This document shows positions 56,999 through 64,000 of a stretch of DNA of 64,000 bases, piece after piece. Source of the DNA: Rhizobium sp. (GTDB lineage Bacteria > Pseudomonadota > Alphaproteobacteria > Rhizobiales > Rhizobiaceae). The notes beneath the pieces are model-generated. The model was not told where the DNA came from. It did no database searches and saw only the letters and a program-made list of their open reading frames with translations. Location of the stretch: contig PEKW01000008.1 of NCBI GenBank assembly GCA_002796995.1, positions 186,001-250,000 of the forward strand, read 5' to 3'. A program made the position numbers and the translations under genes. How positions within the stretch are numbered: the first letter of the stretch is position 1; every line of letters begins with the position of its first letter.

Positions 56999-58294
56999 AT
57001 GCAACAATCCGGGAAACAACCTTCGATCCTGTTCCTGCAGGGACCGCCATCGACATTCTGGCGGGCGCTGGCTGACGCCTTCGAGGCGGTGGGCGTCGCG
57101 ACTCATCACGTCAACCTGTCCCTGGGCGATCAGCTGTACTGGCGCAAGCGCGGCGCGATCAACTACCGCGGCTCGTTCAAGCGGTGGGCCCGGTTCCTCG
57201 AGAGGCTGATCCAGCGCGAAGGCATCACCGATATTCTCTATTACGCCGACCAGCTGCCCTATCACGGCGTGGCGCGCGAGATCGGCCAGAGGCTGGGCGT
57301 GCGCTGCCACGCGATGGAATTCGGCTACCTGCGCCCCGACTGGATCACCTTGGAGCGCGACGGCATGGGCCGTCTGTCGCATTTCCCCAATGATCCGGCC
57401 ATCATCCGGGCCATCGGCGAACGCGTCCCCGAGCCGGACATGCAGGTGCTCTATCCCCATACATTCGAACAGGAAGCCTTCAACGAGGTGGTCTATAATC
57501 TGACCTCCTATTTCGGCCGCCCGTTCTTCCCCTTCTATCGTGACGACAAGTACTACAGCGCGCTGGTCGACTATCTGCCATGGGTCGCCCGCGCGCTCCG
57601 CCGCAAGGCCGTAACCCCGACCGAGCTTCTGGAGAGCGGGCACGTGCCGTTCTATGTCGTGGCTCTGCAGCTCCAGAGCGATTATCAGATCCGCGCCAAT
57701 TCGCCCTATCCGCATCTCTCCGGCATGCTGGAGGAGGTGATCGGCTCCTTCGCGGCGAATGCCCCGTCCGAGACCCATCTTGTCGTCAAGCAGCATCCGC
57801 TGGACAACGGGCTGGAGCGCTGGGACCGCTGGGTATCGCGCATCGCCCGCAAGCACGGCGTCGAAGAGCGCGTGATCTTCATCGAGCAGGGCAATCTCGC
57901 AGCCCTGCTCAAGCAGGCCCGCGGCGCGGTCGTCGTCAATTCGACCGTCGGCCTGCACAGCCTCAGGGCGCATGTTCCGACCATTGCGCTCGGATGCGCC
58001 GTCTTCGATGTCCCGGGCCTCACCCATCAGGGCAGCCTCGACAGCTTCTGGCGCGATCCCGAACCGGTCGACGAATCGCTGCTCCTGCGGTTCAAGGCGG
58101 CGCTCGCCGCGACCATTCAGGTCAAGGGAAATTTCTATCACCAGGAAGGCCGCACCGTGGCCATCGCCGAGATCGTCCGGCGCATCCTCGCGGGGCAGGT
58201 CAACGAGCCCGGCGCGTTCATCGATCCACCCCCGCGCTGGTCCTCGCCCAAGGCATGTCCGCGGCATATTGGCAACACTGGTGGTGGATTATGA
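56999..58294 (+). CDS. Capsule polysaccharide glycosyltransferase of the KpsS/KpsC family (second paralogue)
   Basis: 431 residues from ATG at 56999 (GTG at 56987 is an alternative). Shares every marker with the divergent neighbour: LFLQGPPSTF, LSLGDQLYWRKRG, EFGYLRPDWITLERDGMG, VALQLQSDYQIRANSP, VKQHPLDNGL, VVVNSTVGLHSL and DVPGLTHQGSLDSFW. The two are clearly paralogues, probably one initiating and one extending the linker. The last ~30 residues (PPPRWSSPKACPRHIGNTGGG) are not conserved. The 133-base divergent space between the paralogues must hold both promoters. The OPX gene follows at 125 bases. Confidence 0.87.
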   Translation: MQQSGKQPSILFLQGPPSTFWRALADAFEAVGVATHHVNLSLGDQLYWRKRGAINYRGSFKRWARFLERLIQREGITDILYYADQLPYHGVAREIGQRLGVRCHAMEFGYLRPDWITLERDGMGRLSHFPNDPAIIRAIGERVPEPDMQVLYPHTFEQEAFNEVVYNLTSYFGRPFFPFYRDDKYYSALVDYLPWVARALRRKAVTPTELLESGHVPFYVVALQLQSDYQIRANSPYPHLSGMLEEVIGSFAANAPSETHLVVKQHPLDNGLERWDRWVSRIARKHGVEERVIFIEQGNLAALLKQARGAVVVNSTVGLHSLRAHVPTIALGCAVFDVPGLTHQGSLDSFWRDPEPVDESLLLRFKAALAATIQVKGNFYHQEGRTVAIAEIVRRILAGQVNEPGAFIDPPPRWSSPKACPRHIGNTGGGL

Positions 58295-58418
58295 TGACGG
58301 ACATTGGTCAAATTTTAGCTTCCGTAACCTATTGTGGTTCTACGTCTGGAAGTTCAGCTTTTTCCCGTGCTAAGGGACAACAGCCGATCCAGATTCTGTC
58401 GCGGTCAGGAGTGCCCAT

Positions 58419-59588
58419 TTGAAACGCGTTGTTGTTGCCATCGTTTGTGCAGGCCTAGCGGGCTGCGAAGCGGTTCCTGGTGCAGGCCCGCTTGCATCCG
58501 ATATCAATATGCAGGCAGGCAAGTCGATCTCCGATGTCCACCGTTCCAACGCGGCCGTTTTTGAGATCGTCGATGTGAACGCGGAAAACGCGCGTACCGT
58601 CGCCGACTTCTCCGTCGGCATGCTGAAGCGACGCTTCGGCATCGGCGGCGCGGCGCGCAACGTCGTCATCGGCGTGGGCGACCAGTTGCGGGTGACCATT
58701 TTCGAAGCGGGCGCCGACGGCCTGTTTTCCACCCAGGACTCCAAGAAGACCGATATCGACGTCGTCGTCCAGCCGGACGGCAAGGCCGCCATCCCGTATG
58801 TCGGCCAGGTCCAGTTCAGCGGTCGCACCCTGGAACAGGCACGCCAGGCCGTGTTGAGCGCCCTGGCCAACAAGGCCGTGGAGCCGGATGTTATCATCAG
58901 CAGCGGCGGCACGTCGTCGCGCAACGTCACGGTTTCCGGCGCTGTCGGAAAGCCCTCCATGGTGCCGCTCGGCCTGTCCGGCGAGACGATCATGGAAGTC
59001 ATCGCCAAGGCCGGCGGTCCCGCCGCCCAGCCGTACGAATCCTACGTCACACTCGCCCGCGGCAAGAAGACCGGCACGGTTCTGCTGCAGTCGATCGTCG
59101 AAAACCCGTCGGAAAACATCTTCGTCGAGCCGAAGGACCAGATCTTCGTCACGCACGATCCGCGCACCTTCACGGCGCTGGGCGAAGTCTGGAAGAACGG
59201 CCGCATCCCGTTCGGCTCCAACGACGTCAACCTGCTCGAGAGCATCGCGCTGGCCGGCGGCGGCTCGGACGAGCGGATCGACGCCAAGGGTTATTTCGTC
59301 TTCCGTTACGAGGAGCCGGAGATCGTCTCCGATCTGCTGTCGCCTGAGCGTTTCCACGAACTCGTGGCCAAGGGCATGAAGCCGAACAAGGAAGGTCGCT
59401 ATCCGATCGTCTATCGCTTCGACATGTCGGTGGCCGACAGCCTGCTGGTGGGTCAGACCTTCCCGATCAAGAATCGCGACGTCATCTATGCTTCGCGCCA
59501 TCCGGCGGTCGATATCGCCAAGTTTGTCCGCATGGTCTCCGCGCCGCTCTCGGCCGCCCGCACTGGCCAGATCATCGCCAATCAGTAA
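58419..59588 (+). CDS. Outer-membrane polysaccharide export lipoprotein (Wza/KpsD-like, RkpU-like)
   Basis: 389 residues. Start is TTG at 58419 with AGGAG seven bases upstream. Lipobox LAGC (MKRVVVAIVCAGLAGC), then the polysaccharide biosynthesis/export (PES) domain (RNVVIGVGDQLRVTIFEAG... IDVVVQPDGKAAIPYVGQVQFSGRTLEQARQAV) and SLBB-type repeats (VTVSGAVGKPSMVPLG, FTALGEVWKNGRIPFG). Forms the outer-membrane channel for the capsule. Works with the KpsE-, KpsT- and KpsM-like proteins encoded 14-16 kb to the left. Ends with a strong terminator. Confidence 0.92.
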   Translation: MKRVVVAIVCAGLAGCEAVPGAGPLASDINMQAGKSISDVHRSNAAVFEIVDVNAENARTVADFSVGMLKRRFGIGGAARNVVIGVGDQLRVTIFEAGADGLFSTQDSKKTDIDVVVQPDGKAAIPYVGQVQFSGRTLEQARQAVLSALANKAVEPDVIISSGGTSSRNVTVSGAVGKPSMVPLGLSGETIMEVIAKAGGPAAQPYESYVTLARGKKTGTVLLQSIVENPSENIFVEPKDQIFVTHDPRTFTALGEVWKNGRIPFGSNDVNLLESIALAGGGSDERIDAKGYFVFRYEEPEIVSDLLSPERFHELVAKGMKPNKEGRYPIVYRFDMSVADSLLVGQTFPIKNRDVIYASRHPAVDIAKFVRMVSAPLSAARTGQIIANQ

Positions 59589-59622
59589 GGGGGTCCGGCT
59601 TCGACCGGTTTCCCGTTGGAGT

Positions 59623-59656
59623 AAAAAAAAACCCGCCGTCGCCGGCGGGTTTTTTG
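59623..59656. terminator. Bidirectional terminator at the end of the capsule locus
   Basis: ACCCGCCG / CGGCGGGT stem with a four-base loop, flanked by A-run and T-run; serves the OPX gene and the facing BI-1 gene. Confidence 0.92.
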
Positions 59657-59702
59657 TTGCCGGGACATTCTTGAGAACGTCCCGGCCTTAAGATCTTTCC
59701 TG

Positions 59703-60449
59703 TTAGTCGCGATTGCCGAGGAACCGCAGCAGGAACAGGAAGAGGTTGATGAAGTCGAGGTAGAGCTGCAGAGCGCCCATGATCGCCTTGCGGCCGGCAA
59801 CGTCGCTGCCGTCGGCTTCGTAATAGGAGTCCTTGATGTTCTGCGTGTCGTAGGCGGTCAGGCCGGCGAACAGCAGCACGCCGATGGCCGAGATCGCGAA
59901 CTCGAGCGCCGAAGACGCCAGGAAGATGTTGACGAGCGAAGCGATGATCAGGCCGAACAGGCCCATGATCAGGAACGAGCCCATCGCCGAAAGGTCACGC
60001 TTCGTGGTGTAGCCGTAGAGCGACAGGGCACCGAACGAAGCAGCCGTCACGAAGAAGGTCTGGACGATGCTCGCACCGGTATAGACCATGAAGATCGACG
60101 ACAGGGACAGGCCCATCAGGGCGGCATAGACCCAGAAGGTCGTCTGCGCGGCCGAGACGCTCATCGTGTGGATCTTGAAGCTCATGAAGAACACCAGCCC
60201 GACGGGGGCAAGGATGACCAGCCACTTGAGCGGGCTCAAATAGATCGCCTGACCGAAGGCCGTCAGCTGGCCGTCGCTGCCGATCGCCATCTGTGCGGTG
60301 ACGAATGCAGCAATACCCGTGATCGCCAGTCCGAGCGCCATCAGGTTGTAAACCTTCAGCATATAGGCGCGCAGGCCCTCGTCGATCATCGTCGCCGACT
60401 GGGCGCCAGTCTGGCCCGGTCGACTCTGGTAGTTGCGGAGTTCAGACAT
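59703..60449 (-). CDS. Bax inhibitor-1 family membrane protein (YbhL/YccA-like)
   Basis: 248 residues with seven hydrophobic segments. Markers: EGLRAYMLKVYNLMALGLAITGIAAFVTAQ near the N-terminus, TFFVTAASFGALSLYGYTTKRDLSAMGSFLIMGLFGLIIASLVN in the middle, and AYDTQNIKDSYYE before the last helix, with the C-terminal Asp-rich end DFINLFLFLLRFLGNRD typical of the family. BI-1 proteins are pH-dependent calcium-leak or protease-interacting membrane proteins; the bacterial role is unclear. Single gene. Confidence 0.93.
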   Translation of the reverse strand: MSELRNYQSRPGQTGAQSATMIDEGLRAYMLKVYNLMALGLAITGIAAFVTAQMAIGSDGQLTAFGQAIYLSPLKWLVILAPVGLVFFMSFKIHTMSVSAAQTTFWVYAALMGLSLSSIFMVYTGASIVQTFFVTAASFGALSLYGYTTKRDLSAMGSFLIMGLFGLIIASLVNIFLASSALEFAISAIGVLLFAGLTAYDTQNIKDSYYEADGSDVAGRKAIMGALQLYLDFINLFLFLLRFLGNRD

Positions 60450-60632
60450 TGTTTCCTCTTTTCAAGCCCCGAAAAGGTTACGGTGTCGGGTTTCATACCC
60501 AGGCGCCGCTGCGGAGCTCCAGCATGCCTAGGGCCAATATGAGGTTTCCCCACGCGCGCGACAAGACCTGCGCTCCTCAAAATGCCGTTATCGCTCGCGG
60601 ATCCGGCCGTGATGCGACAAGCCTCCAGGCCA

Positions 60633-63179
60633 TCAGAGTTCGCGGAGGACCGGAGCAGCCTTCTGTCCGAGGATGCGCCACGTGCCCGCAAGCCCGATGC
60701 CGATCGTGGTGACGAGCGACAGCAGGATGGTCGCCAGAGCGACATCGGGGAGGAAACTGGAGGGCAGTTTCATGACCTGGCTCAGCACGAACCAGGCGAT
60801 CCCGCCGCCGGCGATCAGCGCAAAGCAGGCGGTTGCCGCACCCAGCAGGAAATATTCGTAGGTGAAGGCACGGATCAGCATGGCGCGCGTCGCGCCCAGC
60901 GTCTTGAGGATAACGGCGTCATGCGTCCGCGCCCTGTTGCCGGCGGCCAGAGCGCCGGACAGGACGAGGATCGAGGCGATCAGCGCAACGGCTGCGGCGG
61001 CACGGATGGCGGTCGCCAGCTGCCCGACCAGCCGGTCGATCACATCGAGCGCGTCCTTGACCCTGACGCTGGTGATCGTCGGATAGGCCTGCGTCACCGC
61101 CTTCAGGATGGCGGCCTCGTCGGCCTGGCTCGCCTGCGGGTCGGTCAAGGTCGCGAGCCACGCATGCGGCGCGCCGGCGAAGGTGTTGGGCGAGAAAACC
61201 ATGACGAAATTGATCGAGAGGCTTTCCCATTCGACCTTGCGGAAATTGGCGATCTTGGCGGTGATGTTGCGACCGAGCACGTTGACGGTCACCGTGTCGC
61301 CGAGCTTCAGGCCGAGCTCGCCGGCCTCCTCGGCGGAGAACGACACCAGCGGTTCGCCGCTGTAATTGGCCGGCCACCAGGCGCCCTCGGCAACGGAGGC
61401 GTTTTCCGGCACGGTTTCCGCATAGGTGATGCCGCGATCGCCCCTCAGCACCCAGCGTCCTACCGGCGGCACCTCCATCTTGGTCACGTCCTTGCCGTTG
61501 AAGGCGAGGATGCGGCCGCGCAGCATCGGCACTTCGACCAGCTTGCCCTTCGGCGCCTGGCCTTCGATGACGGCGCGGAAACCGTCGATGTCGCTCTTCT
61601 GGATGTCGACAAAGAAGAAGTTCGGCGCACGCTCCGGCAAGTTCCCGGTGAGTTCGCGCCGCAGATTGCCGTCGATCAGGGCAAGCGCCACGAGCAGGCT
61701 GAGGCCGAGGCCGAGCGACAGGGTGACGGCCGGGGTGAGCGCGCCTGGACGATGAATATTGCCGATCGCCAGTCTCAGCGCGGCGGAGGGCACGCGCGGG
61801 CTGCGCTTCGCCAGATAGGCGATACCGAGGGCGACGAGCCGCAGCAGGACGAAACCGGCCGCCATGGCGACGAGGAAGATCGCCGCGATCCGCCGCTCCT
61901 CCGACGTGAGAATGGCGAGTGCCGCCAGGGCCGCCAGGGCCGCAGCCGTCGCAGCCACATAAGGCCAGGACGGCAGACCGCGCCGCTCGAAACCCTGTTC
62001 GCGAAACAGCGCCGTCGCCGGGACCTGGCGCGAATGCCCAAGCGGGATGATGGCGAAGGCGAGCGTCACCAGCATGCCGAACACGGCGGCAAGCAGCAGG
62101 GCACCCGGATAGAGAGTCGGCTCCGCCGAGATCGGCAGGAAGCCGGACAGATAATAGGCGGCGACGAGCGGGGCGATGGCGCCGAGCACCAGGCCGGCGA
62201 AGATGCCGATCGCCGCGACCATGGCAATCTGGAAGAAGTAGACCATCACGACGACGGAGGCCGGCGCGCCGAGGCATTTCAGCGTCGCGATCACGGTCCG
62301 CTTGGAATCGAGGAAGGCGCGCACGGCATTGGCGACCCCGACACCGCCGACCACGAGCGCCGTCAGGCCGACGAGGGTGAGGAACTGCGAGAAACGGTCG
62401 ATGTTCTCGGTAAGCGCCGGCGCGGCGCGGTCACTTGTGCGGATCGACCAGCCGGCATCCGGCAATTCGCTCTGCGCCTTCTGGCGGATCGCCTCGGCGC
62501 TCGGCGCGGGCGCGGCAAGGCGGATCTTGTAGGCATGTTCGACGAGGCTGCCGGTCTCGATCAGGCCGCTCGCCTTCAGCGCTTCGCGGCTGGTCACGAG
62601 GCGTGGCGCAAAGCCGAAGCCGTCGGAAATGGCATCCGGTTCGGTGACGATCGAACCGGTGATGACGAAGCGTGCCTTACCGATCAGCATCTCGTCGCCA
62701 ACGGAAAGTCCGAGCCGTTCCAGCAGGAGCGGAGCGGCGACCGCGCCGAAGCGCCCGTCCTTCGCGGCGATCATTTCGGCAAGCGGGCGCGCCGGTTCGG
62801 CCAAGAAGGTGCCGTAGAGCGGATAGACATCGTCGACCGCCTTGACCTCGACCAGCGACTGGTCCGATCCGTCGGGAAGGCGCGCCATGGAGCGCAGCAC
62901 GGTCGAGACCGCGACGTCGCCGAGACCGTCGAGGAAGGTCCGTTCCTTGGGGTTGGCCTCGCGGTTGTTGAGCTCGAAGCGTACGTCGCCGGCCAGCAGC
63001 GTGCGCCCTTCGGAGGCGATCGACCCGGTGATCGCGGTCGCGACCGAATTGACGGCCGCGATCGACCCTGTGCCGAGCGCGATGCAGGCGAGGAAGATGT
63101 AGAAGCCGTTCAGGCCGCCGCGCAGTTCGCGCAGCGCGATGCGCAGGGCAATGGACGCTCTCTTGACCGTCGTTCTCAT
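60633..63179 (-). CDS. ABC transporter permease with FtsX domains (YbbP-like)
   Basis: 848 residues: N-terminal membrane helix, large periplasmic domain, three helices, a second N-term-like helix, second periplasmic domain and three helices, i.e. a duplicated FtsX/MacB layout as in YbbP. FtsX signature regions include LVGLTALVVGGVGVANAVRAFLDSKRTVIATLKCLG and LIASILVLSGALAAGNRARTHDAVILKTLGATRAMLIRAF. The family is linked to lipoprotein release or envelope lysophospholipid handling together with a TesA-like esterase; no such esterase is adjacent. Its start overlaps the ATPase stop (ATGA), so it is translationally coupled. Confidence 0.92.
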   Translation of the reverse strand: MRTTVKRASIALRIALRELRGGLNGFYIFLACIALGTGSIAAVNSVATAITGSIASEGRTLLAGDVRFELNNREANPKERTFLDGLGDVAVSTVLRSMARLPDGSDQSLVEVKAVDDVYPLYGTFLAEPARPLAEMIAAKDGRFGAVAAPLLLERLGLSVGDEMLIGKARFVITGSIVTEPDAISDGFGFAPRLVTSREALKASGLIETGSLVEHAYKIRLAAPAPSAEAIRQKAQSELPDAGWSIRTSDRAAPALTENIDRFSQFLTLVGLTALVVGGVGVANAVRAFLDSKRTVIATLKCLGAPASVVVMVYFFQIAMVAAIGIFAGLVLGAIAPLVAAYYLSGFLPISAEPTLYPGALLLAAVFGMLVTLAFAIIPLGHSRQVPATALFREQGFERRGLPSWPYVAATAAALAALAALAILTSEERRIAAIFLVAMAAGFVLLRLVALGIAYLAKRSPRVPSAALRLAIGNIHRPGALTPAVTLSLGLGLSLLVALALIDGNLRRELTGNLPERAPNFFFVDIQKSDIDGFRAVIEGQAPKGKLVEVPMLRGRILAFNGKDVTKMEVPPVGRWVLRGDRGITYAETVPENASVAEGAWWPANYSGEPLVSFSAEEAGELGLKLGDTVTVNVLGRNITAKIANFRKVEWESLSINFVMVFSPNTFAGAPHAWLATLTDPQASQADEAAILKAVTQAYPTITSVRVKDALDVIDRLVGQLATAIRAAAAVALIASILVLSGALAAGNRARTHDAVILKTLGATRAMLIRAFTYEYFLLGAATACFALIAGGGIAWFVLSQVMKLPSSFLPDVALATILLSLVTTIGIGLAGTWRILGQKAAPVLREL

Positions 63180-63889
63180 GCCGTCTGCGCTTCCGAGAGG
63201 CGTTCGGCGGGCAGCGCATCGGCCGCGATCCGGCCGGAGGCGACGCGGACCTGGCGCGAGCAGCGCGAGGCAAGCCCGAGGTCGTGGGTCACCAGCACAA
63301 GGGTCATGCCGCGCTGGGCCTGCTGGGCGAACAGGAGGTCGGCGATCTGCCGCCCGGTTTCGGTGTCGAGATTGCCGGTCGGCTCGTCGGCGATCAGCAC
63401 GGCCGGCGATGGTGCCAGCGCCCGCGCGATCGCCACGCGCTGCTGTTCGCCACCGGACAGCTGGCCCGGATAATGGCCGAGCCGTTCTCCGAGACCCACG
63501 GCCTGAAGCTCGCGCCGGGCGATGTCGAAGGGGTTGCGGACATTGGCGAGCTCGAGCGGAATGGCGACGTTTTCCAGCGCCGTCATGTTGGCGATCAGAT
63601 GGAAGGACTGGAACACGATGCCGATGTTTCGTCCGCGGAAATCCGCCAGCGCGTCCTCGCCGAGCTTGTGCAGCGGAGCACCGTTGACGCTGATCTCGCC
63701 GCTATCGAGGCGCTCCAGCCCGGCCAGCACCATCAGCAGAGTCGACTTGCCGGAACCGGAGGGGCCGACGATGCCGACGGCTTCGCCCGCATCGATCGTC
63801 AGGTCGATGCCTTTCAGCACGTGCACCGAGGCTGCGGCGCTGCCGAGGGTCAGATCCGCCTTCTTGAGTTCGATGATGGTTTTTCTCAC
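63176..63889 (-). CDS. ABC transporter ATPase (YbbA/LolD-like)
   Basis: 237 residues with Walker A GIVGPSGSGKSTLL, Q-loop FQSFHLIANMTALENVAIPLEL (MacB/LolD style), signature LSGGEQQRVAIARAL, Walker B AVLIADEPTGNLD and H-loop LVTHDLGLASRC. MacB/LolD/YbbA class ATPase pairing with the coupled FtsX-type permease. The start at 63889 gives MRKTIIELKKADLTLGS. Confidence 0.94.
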   Translation of the reverse strand: MRKTIIELKKADLTLGSAAASVHVLKGIDLTIDAGEAVGIVGPSGSGKSTLLMVLAGLERLDSGEISVNGAPLHKLGEDALADFRGRNIGIVFQSFHLIANMTALENVAIPLELANVRNPFDIARRELQAVGLGERLGHYPGQLSGGEQQRVAIARALAPSPAVLIADEPTGNLDTETGRQIADLLFAQQAQRGMTLVLVTHDLGLASRCSRQVRVASGRIAADALPAERLSEAQTA

Positions 63890-63966
63890 GCGTGCCCGCC
63901 CTATATATGTGACGCGAAGACACCTTCACGCGCTGTTGCAGCACCTGCCAATTTAGGGAACGCCCG

Positions 63967-64000
63967 ATGACATTTAAAGCGACGTACCTTCATTTAGCCG
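63967..64000 (+). CDS. Possible start of a gene cut by the window edge
   Basis: ATG at 63967 with AGGGAACG upstream opens a frame (MTFKATYLHLA) to the edge, divergent from the ABC ATPase. In several YbbA/YbbP regions an esterase gene sits divergently, but 11 residues are too few to recognise anything. Confidence 0.25.
   Translation, partial: MTFKATYLHLA

Noticed and set aside
56874..57056. Small frames in the divergent space between the two KpsS-like paralogues.
   Set aside because: Too short, no ribosome site, and composition of shadow frames.

Overview
The window is a GC-rich, densely packed stretch of chromosome from an alphaproteobacterium, almost certainly a member of the Rhizobiaceae (Rhizobium / Sinorhizobium / Agrobacterium relatives). 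The evidence is the combination and order of genes: cyclic beta-1,2-glucan exporter (ndvA/chvA), a LuxR solo in the place where Sinorhizobium carries expR, pyruvate carboxylase, cyclic glucan synthase (ndvB/chvB), a CarD/CdnL regulator, FdxA, an Suv3-like helicase, polyhydroxybutyrate genes phaB-phaA with the divergent regulator phaR, and a K-antigen-type capsule locus with the rhizobial rkpA-rkpG-rkpH signature. I saw no rRNA, tRNA, CRISPR array or insertion sequence.

Layout. 1-10.2 kb: edge-truncated MDR reductase, ndvA, an ExpR-like LuxR solo, pyc, then an M20 amidohydrolase divergent from a BetI-like TetR regulator that is translationally coupled to a class I/II aminotransferase. 10.5-19.1 kb: the giant ndvB. 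19.1-24.2 kb: carD, fdxA, and an S4 RNA-binding protein behind an Suv3-type helicase. 24.2-26.3 kb: a small accessory-looking patch with an alpha/beta hydrolase, two tiny envelope proteins, and two copies of a previously unremarked 73-nt element with paired GANTC (CcrM) sites. 26.3-36.9 kb: PHB genes, rpmF, and housekeeping (GST, mtgA, ispA, LysE, OmpA-like lipoprotein, ispG, MFS). 37.2-42.6 kb: EamA transporter, then a DUF2892-MFP-RND efflux operon behind an AT-rich BigR-like dyad. 42.7-59.6 kb: capsule locus. 59.7-64 kb: BI-1 family protein and an ABC transporter of the YbbA/YbbP type.

How the parts fit. ndvA and ndvB make and export periplasmic cyclic glucan. The capsule locus contains the export machine (KpsE-, KpsT-, KpsM- and Wza-like proteins), two paralogous, divergently transcribed KpsS-like glycosyltransferases, and a lipid-making trio: a single-module highly reducing polyketide synthase (KS-AT-DH-degenerate MT-ER-KR-ACP, no thioesterase), an alpha-oxoamine synthase, and an SDR carrying the PPDTDTP motif known from 3-ketodihydrosphingosine reductases. 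This three-enzyme logic parallels fungal sphinganine-analogue (fumonisin-type) biosynthesis and suggests that a polyketide-derived, sphingoid-like amino-alcohol lipid is made here, probably as the capsule anchor or primer. I regard this as the most interesting system in the window. Repeat-unit glycosyltransferases and nucleotide-sugar genes of the capsule are not in the window, so the locus covers lipid/linker and export only.

Start codons are often TTG or GTG (ndvA, pyc, expR-like, Wza-like gene), chosen where Shine-Dalgarno spacing supports them. Functions are inferred by motif recognition; no database search was run.
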